DNA of 9,254 bases from Candidatus Peregrinibacteria bacterium (GTDB lineage: Bacteria > Patescibacteria > Gracilibacteria > UM-FILTER-43-11), in assembly GCA_030620215.1 (NCBI GenBank), contig JAUXFE010000020.1, positions 1 through 9,254 on the forward strand. Reading direction: 5' to 3'. Positions 5,765 to 9,254 of the stretch are shown here, in pieces; within the stretch, counting starts at the first letter, position 1; each line of letters starts with the position of its first letter. The translations under genes and the position numbers were made by a program. Below the pieces are notes generated by a model. That model was not told where the DNA came from. It saw nothing but the letters and a program-made list of their open reading frames with translations, and did no database searches.

Positions 5765-6529
5765 ATGAAAATTGAACAAGTTTTGGAAGAATTGGGATTA
5801 ACTGATAAAGAACCGGATGTATATCTGGAGCTTATTAAAATTTCCGGCGCTCAGCCAGCCAGTATTATCGCCCAAAGACTCAAGCTAAATAGAACAACTG
5901 TTTACAAAACCCTTATCAAGCTATCTAGATTAGGGCTTGTAACAAAAACAATGAGACATGGCATAACTTGCTTCTTGGCTGAAGACCCCGACAAAAATCT
6001 GGAATCTCTGCTTATGAAAAAACAAAATAAATTGGAATATGTAACTAAGCTATTCACCGAAGCCTTACCCGAAATCAAAAATATGCAAAAAGAAGAGCTG
6101 TTAACGCCCAAAATGCGCTATTATGAAGGTTTTGAGGGGGTAAAACGGGTATATGAAGATACATTGGTTGAAGGTGAGACAATCTATGCGTTTGAAAATG
6201 TTGAACATATGGCCTTCGAAATACAGGATTTTCTTTGGAAAGATTACGTTCCAAGACGTACTGAAAAAGATATTTTCGCTAACGTGATCGTCCCGGATAA
6301 TCCCGGCAATGTTAGATTTAAAAAGCAGGACAAAAAAAGTAATCGTAAAACAAAATTTATCACCGCAAAGGATTTCCCGGTAGAAATTGAAATCAACATA
6401 TACGGTAAAAAAACCTCATTCTTCTCTTATAAACACGATGAGATGTTTGGCGTAATTTTAGAAAGCTCCGCCATTGCAAATTCAATGAGAGCTATTTTTA
6501 ATTTATGCTGGAATCTGGCTAGGAAATGA
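5765..6529 (+). CDS. TrmB-family helix-turn-helix transcriptional regulator
   Basis: A 254-residue DNA-binding regulator. The N-terminal winged helix-turn-helix (about 1-72) has the typical TrmB opening: EQVLEELGLTDKEPDVYLELI, then QPASIIAQRL as the first helix, NRTTVYKTLIKL (42-53) as the probable recognition helix, and the wing GLVTKTMRHGITCFLA (57-72). A charged helical, coiled-coil-like segment follows (about 76-110), which would dimerise the protein. The C-terminal domain (about 116-254) matches the phospholipase-D-like effector fold of TrmB-type proteins found in archaea and candidate-phyla bacteria. Ligand and targets cannot be read from sequence. It has its own promoter and no Shine-Dalgarno. 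Its last 27 bp overlap the end of the convergent small gene at 6503-6865. The nearest divergent transcription unit is the small RNA/kinase-like gene, a plausible but unproven target. Confidence 0.88.
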   Translation: MKIEQVLEELGLTDKEPDVYLELIKISGAQPASIIAQRLKLNRTTVYKTLIKLSRLGLVTKTMRHGITCFLAEDPDKNLESLLMKKQNKLEYVTKLFTEALPEIKNMQKEELLTPKMRYYEGFEGVKRVYEDTLVEGETIYAFENVEHMAFEIQDFLWKDYVPRRTEKDIFANVIVPDNPGNVRFKKQDKKSNRKTKFITAKDFPVEIEINIYGKKTSFFSYKHDEMFGVILESSAIANSMRAIFNLCWNLARK

Positions 6530-6865
6530 GTTCTCTTCAAAACAATCCGTATCTCCTACCCCTTGAGAATCTGTTATGCAAAAAAATTCTTCTCTTTTTT
6601 GAGCGGCAACAGATTTTTTTGCTTCATCAACCGCCTTACTCACATCAACAAGTTCACCTATATCATCTACTCTGGATTGTATAGTTAAAATTTTACCCTC
6701 GACCCTCATTCTTTCAATACGACCCCTGGCAACTCCATCACTCATAAGATTACGATACAAATGAATCGCCGCATCATTAGTGGGCATTGAAATTTGTAGA
6801 CTATTTTGAACACTTAAAACTTCTTCTTCATCATCAAAAGGAGTTTTCTTATCTGGATCTTTCAT
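6503..6865 (-). CDS. Small protein of unknown function, tandem paralog (distal copy)
   Basis: A 120-residue soluble protein that I do not recognise. Residues about 19-84 align without gaps to the protein of the gene just upstream (6878-7144), with about half of the 66 positions identical. The core is DAAIHLYRNLM followed by ARGRIERMRVEG. The predicted structure is mostly helical, with a short beta-like stretch (KILTIQSRV) and a final helix. The N-terminus is acidic (DDEEE at 11-15). A C-terminal tail of about 30 residues (from about 91) has no counterpart in the paralog; its end overlaps the 3' end of the TrmB gene by 27 bp, so the tail may have arisen by stop-codon loss. The start at 6865 is an ATG 12 nt after the paralog's stop, implying one transcript. 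No signal peptide or membrane segment is present. Confidence 0.75.
   Translation of the reverse strand: MKDPDKKTPFDDEEEVLSVQNSLQISMPTNDAAIHLYRNLMSDGVARGRIERMRVEGKILTIQSRVDDIGELVDVSKAVDEAKKSVAAQKREEFFCITDSQGVGDTDCFEENSFPSQIPA
6721..6777. repeat. Direct repeat shared by the two small paralogs (copy 1)
   Basis: This 57-bp stretch matches 6997-7053 at about 90 percent of positions, with an offset of 276 bp and no gaps. Within it 34 of 35 bases are the same from 6743 to 6777. It encodes the DAAIxLYRNLM and ARxRIE core. Sequence outside the core is more diverged. Confidence 0.8.
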
Positions 6866-6877
6866 AAATAAATTAAG

Positions 6878-7144
6878 TTAGAGGGCTTTTTTGCTTGCCT
6901 TCTCAATCGCATCGGCAATATTAGCAAGCTCAGCAATTTTACCTACTTTTGAGCGTATAATCAAAACATTTTTTTCAATTCTCATTTTTTCAATGCGAGC
7001 CCTGGCAATATCATCATTCATAAGATTACGATACAAATCAATCGCCGCATCATCACTTAGAGTAGTGATCCGCAACTCATTTTGAGCATCCAGATCACCA
7101 TTATCATCTCCAGGCCTATCCATTAGACTAACTAAAGCATCCAT
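6878..7144 (-). CDS. Small protein of unknown function, tandem paralog (proximal copy)
   Basis: An 88-residue soluble protein from the ATG at 7144; an in-frame TTG two codons earlier (7150) is a less likely start. I do not recognise the family. The conserved core is DDAAIDLYRNLM then DDIARARIEKMRIEKNVLIIRSKV, ending in an Ala- and Lys-rich helix (AELANIADAIEKASKKAL). Polar and charged residues dominate, and helix-strand-helix is a reasonable prediction. It is the closest paralog of the protein encoded 12 nt downstream, and both derive from a local duplication. A near-consensus promoter (7169-7197) begins the transcript about 18 nt before the ATG, with no Shine-Dalgarno. The pair lies directly downstream of the receiver-methyltransferase gene with an 86-97 bp gap, so a functional link is plausible but unproven. 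Confidence 0.75.
   Translation of the reverse strand: MDALVSLMDRPGDDNGDLDAQNELRITTLSDDAAIDLYRNLMNDDIARARIEKMRIEKNVLIIRSKVGKIAELANIADAIEKASKKAL
6997..7053. repeat. Direct repeat shared by the two small paralogs (copy 2)
   Basis: Partner of the stretch at 6721-6777, in the same reading frame of the upstream paralog. The first 20 bases from CATAAGAT (7019) are identical in both copies, followed by one mismatch and 14 further identical bases. Confidence 0.8.
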
Positions 7145-7168
7145 AAGCAAATAACTAAAAGGGGTTAC

Positions 7169-7197
7169 ATTATATAAAGTTTATATAATTCAGTCAA
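7169..7197 (-). promoter_or_regulatory. Near-consensus sigma-70 promoter of the paralog pair
   Basis: On the minus strand TTGACT (7197-7192) and a perfect TATAAT (7174-7169) are separated by 17 bp. Transcription would begin near 7162. It lies in the gap after the receiver-methyltransferase gene, so the two small genes can be expressed independently of it. Confidence 0.8.
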
Positions 7198-7213
7198 GCT
7201 AATTATTGACACT

Positions 7214-7234
7214 TTAATAAAACAATTTTATTAA
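7214..7234. other. AT-only inverted repeat after the receiver-methyltransferase gene
   Basis: TTAATAAAA (7214-7222) and TTTTATTAA (7226-7234) form a perfect 9-bp stem with a 3-nt loop, starting 2 bp past the stop codon of the gene that ends at 7236. The stem has no G-C pair and no U-run follows, so it would be a weak terminator at best. It may protect the mRNA 3' end or be an accident of base composition. Confidence 0.3.
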
Positions 7235-7235
7235 C

Positions 7236-9254
7236 CTATGTAGATAGCTTGGGACGCTCAAGAAATATATATTCGCTTCCAAACCCTTTAACCATATGGT
7301 AAGCGACATAATCCATAAGGGCTTCAACAGCCTGATCACCTTCCATTTCTTCACCCAAAATTTCTTCGGGTTTAACAAGGCCACTTTCAATTCTTTTTAA
7401 AATTATTTTGCGATAAATATCTTCCAATTCATTTTGTTCTATAAAATCCCTGCCTATATTCCTAAAGAAATTCTCTTCGGATTCATTTTCCGGGATATTC
7501 ATCGATGTAGGAAATGTAACCTCTAGTGCTGCCACATTAAAATCTAAATTGTTTTCTTTTATAACATGTTTGATATATTCAACCGTTATGATCTCACGCC
7601 AGTAAAACCCCTGCCCGGTAGTATTGTCGAATATCGGATACCTTCTCATTGATGTAAGTTCGACCCCCTCCGGAATAAGATGCTGATTATCATTAGCATA
7701 CTTGCGCCAAAGCGAAGGATATAAATTCTTTAAATCATCCAATTTAGATCTTGCCTGCGGATTTCTCATTGAGTTTAATGTTCCACGACGCATAGCTACA
7801 GTATCCAGTATTGCAAGCCCTCCGGGACGATCATGGGTGCCGGGGATTAAATCTTTTTCTATCTGCATAAGACATCTGGCCAATTCTTTTTGCCTAACGT
7901 TATAAAGAATGGTGCGCATCATACAAATATTTAGATGGGCCTGACCACTCTTTAAAGAATCTCTGCATTTTGACAAATGCGAAGAGAAATCACCAATAAT
8001 CAAATTTTCATCTAATACCCCACAATGATTGAGATTTTGACGAGCCATATCAATATAAGAAGGCATTAAATCAATACCACGAAGATTTTTAGCAAATCTA
8101 AATGCAGAATCCGCACCCTCATTCTTTTTCACTAAATCAATAAGCATCCGTAAAGAACGACCGGTTCCCACTCCACGATCAGTAACTACAATGTTATTAA
8201 CAGGAATTTCAAATCTTTCGCTAAGCTTATCCAATGCTCCTGTAAAATATCCTTTTTCGATCTCACCAAAGACCATCTCATGCCATGCGCTATGTTCCTC
8301 GATCTCATATTGGCTTAACACCTTTATTAAACGCTGACGTGTATCACCACCTAATTCATCCAGTTCTTTTCGAAGTTCCCTTATTTGTCTTTCTATTGTT
8401 TCTCGATGTTCAAAAGGTAAACGCTGTTTTGATTGCATTAAACTTTGTATCTGTTCAATGATTCTGCCTTTTTGTTCTTCTGGTAAATAACGTTCAGATT
8501 CCCCCCATGTACAAAGCGGCTTTTCGGCAGGCGGGTAACTGCTCATTTTAGAGGAGTCAGATGTACCTAAAGCAACTTCTCCTGATTCTGTATCGATTTT
8601 TGTAGTTATCCCATCTTCATCTGCACCGGAAGTCGGACTAACATCAACCTGTCCGGTTCTTACAAAATCTAAAACATCTTCATCACTTGCCGATTCACCA
8701 ATATTTCTATTTGCTTCTACCAGTGGTACAGGACGAATAGTCGATCTGGAAACCAATTTAAATGAAGTAGATGGATGAGTTAATATTTCAAACAGTGTTT
8801 CATCCAACTTTGATTCCCAGTCACCATTTTTAAAATTATCCAAAACTTCTTCAAAATAATCTTTGTAATTACCACGTTTTTTAACTAATGCATCTATGTA
8901 ACCACACGACAGACCCAATTCAGGCATTTCTTCTAATCCTCTTTCTATATGACCAGTGAACACGGTTACATAAATCCGCTTCTTTAATTTTCTTATTTCC
9001 CGAAGAAATTTAACTGCATCCATACCGGAATGCTTATATACATCAGAAATAAGCAATAATTTATTTTCAACTTTCTGAGCAATTTCTAATGCCTGCTCTC
9101 TAGATGTAGAATGGAGAATTTGCTTTTCTCCAATATGAAAATCTCTGTCAAAAAGACGCCTAAGACCATCAATATGTAATTCTGAATCATCAACAATCAA
9201 TATTTCACCATCAAAATCATCAATTTTAGTCTCATTTCCGCCTTCCTCTCTAAC
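7236..9254 (-). CDS. Response-regulator receiver fused to a SAM-methyltransferase-like domain (5' partial)
   Basis: The frame is open to the window edge, so the true start lies beyond 9254. A TTG at 9200 would cut into the first beta strand (ILIVDDS) and is rejected. Residues below count that TTG codon as 1. Receiver domain, about 1-125: acidic pair D4 and D5, phospho-acceptor D53 in ISDVYKHSGMDA, T82 in FTGH and K107 in ALVKK are all present, so it should be phosphorylatable. A polar, acidic, Ser/Thr-rich linker (about 150-230) leads to a charged coiled coil (about 237-290). Methyltransferase-like domain, about 300-545: motif I VVTDRGVGTG (338-347, DxGxGTG), motif II acidic D377 in RGIDL, D404 in IIGDF, then ICMMRTILYNV (425-435) and a post-motif strand GLAILDT. 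A helical C-terminus (about 570-654) is unassigned. Phosphorylation may switch methylation, but the substrate is unknown. Confidence 0.85.
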   Translation of the reverse strand, partial: VREEGGNETKIDDFDGEILIVDDSELHIDGLRRLFDRDFHIGEKQILHSTSREQALEIAQKVENKLLLISDVYKHSGMDAVKFLREIRKLKKRIYVTVFTGHIERGLEEMPELGLSCGYIDALVKKRGNYKDYFEEVLDNFKNGDWESKLDETLFEILTHPSTSFKLVSRSTIRPVPLVEANRNIGESASDEDVLDFVRTGQVDVSPTSGADEDGITTKIDTESGEVALGTSDSSKMSSYPPAEKPLCTWGESERYLPEEQKGRIIEQIQSLMQSKQRLPFEHRETIERQIRELRKELDELGGDTRQRLIKVLSQYEIEEHSAWHEMVFGEIEKGYFTGALDKLSERFEIPVNNIVVTDRGVGTGRSLRMLIDLVKKNEGADSAFRFAKNLRGIDLMPSYIDMARQNLNHCGVLDENLIIGDFSSHLSKCRDSLKSGQAHLNICMMRTILYNVRQKELARCLMQIEKDLIPGTHDRPGGLAILDTVAMRRGTLNSMRNPQARSKLDDLKNLYPSLWRKYANDNQHLIPEGVELTSMRRYPIFDNTTGQGFYWREIITVEYIKHVIKENNLDFNVAALEVTFPTSMNIPENESEENFFRNIGRDFIEQNELEDIYRKIILKRIESGLVKPEEILGEEMEGDQAVEALMDYVAYHMVKGFGSEYIFLERPKLST

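Noticed and set aside
6721..7053. Two-copy repeat as a CRISPR or mobile-element signature
   Set aside because: There are only two copies, 276 bp apart, both in frame within paralogous genes. There is no spacer array, transposase or target-site duplication.
6891..7085. Plus-strand open frame opposite the proximal paralog
   Set aside because: The opposite strand encodes a protein conserved with its neighbour; this frame is its complement shadow with low-complexity hydrophobic content.
7148..7150. TTG start for the proximal small paralog
   Set aside because: An ATG two codons downstream (7144) fits better with the promoter and needs no rare start codon. It changes only two residues.
7206..7234. 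Plus-strand TTGACA with a TATTAA 17 bp later, a possible antisense promoter into the receiver-methyltransferase gene
   Set aside because: The -10 matches consensus at only 4 of 6 positions and falls inside an AT-only inverted repeat. The match is likely fortuitous in AT-rich DNA.
9198..9200. TTG as start codon of the receiver-methyltransferase gene
   Set aside because: The frame stays open for 18 more codons to the window edge, and the TTG encodes the Leu of the first receiver strand (ILIVDD), so the real start is outside the window.

Overview
The window is AT-rich, gene-dense bacterial DNA with seven complete protein genes, one protein gene cut by the right edge, one tRNA-Leu, and one probable small RNA or attenuator. 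Several features suggest a member of the Candidate Phyla Radiation (Patescibacteria) or a similar small-genome lineage. These are the lack of Shine-Dalgarno sequences before the genes, convergent genes that abut or overlap, a TrmB-type regulator, a DUF2207 membrane protein and unusual domain fusions. This placement is an inference, because no 16S or ribosomal protein gene is present. TGA is used as a stop, so there is no sign of a recoded genetic code. Promoters are easy to read: six sites resemble sigma-70 promoters with 17 or 18 bp spacers.

Left part (1-3091). A non-coding leader (1-198) holds a perfect 32-bp palindrome, a promoter and an array of TTGTAAT heptamers. It precedes a membrane-anchored HtrA/DegP-type serine protease with one PDZ domain (199-1401). 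Convergent to it, with only 2 bp between stop codons, is a minus-strand gene fusing an inositol-monophosphatase-like phosphatase to a CYTH triphosphatase-like domain (1404-2888). A compact divergent promoter region (2921-2998) serves that gene and tRNA-Leu(GAG).

Middle part (3092-5764). A DUF2207 membrane protein with a glycine-rich tail (3131-4798) is followed at 0 bp by a convergent gene for a degenerate histidine-kinase-like protein (4799-5503). Its putative phospho-acceptor His is replaced by Tyr and its ATP-binding motifs are eroded. Upstream of that gene lies a consensus promoter, a structured stretch of about 110 nt and a very strong terminator hairpin with a U-run, ending 27 nt before the start codon. 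It could be a free small RNA or an attenuator or riboswitch-like leader.

Right part (5765-9254). A TrmB-family regulator (5765-6529) points at a minus-strand cluster. That cluster begins with a response-regulator receiver joined through a linker and coiled coil to a class I SAM-methyltransferase-like domain (7236-9254, start beyond the window). It continues with two small tandem paralogous proteins of unknown function (6878-7144 and 6503-6865), which have their own near-consensus promoter. The pseudo-kinase, the receiver-methyltransferase and the paralog pair are the most unusual content. They may form a non-canonical signalling module, but this rests only on proximity and domain type.
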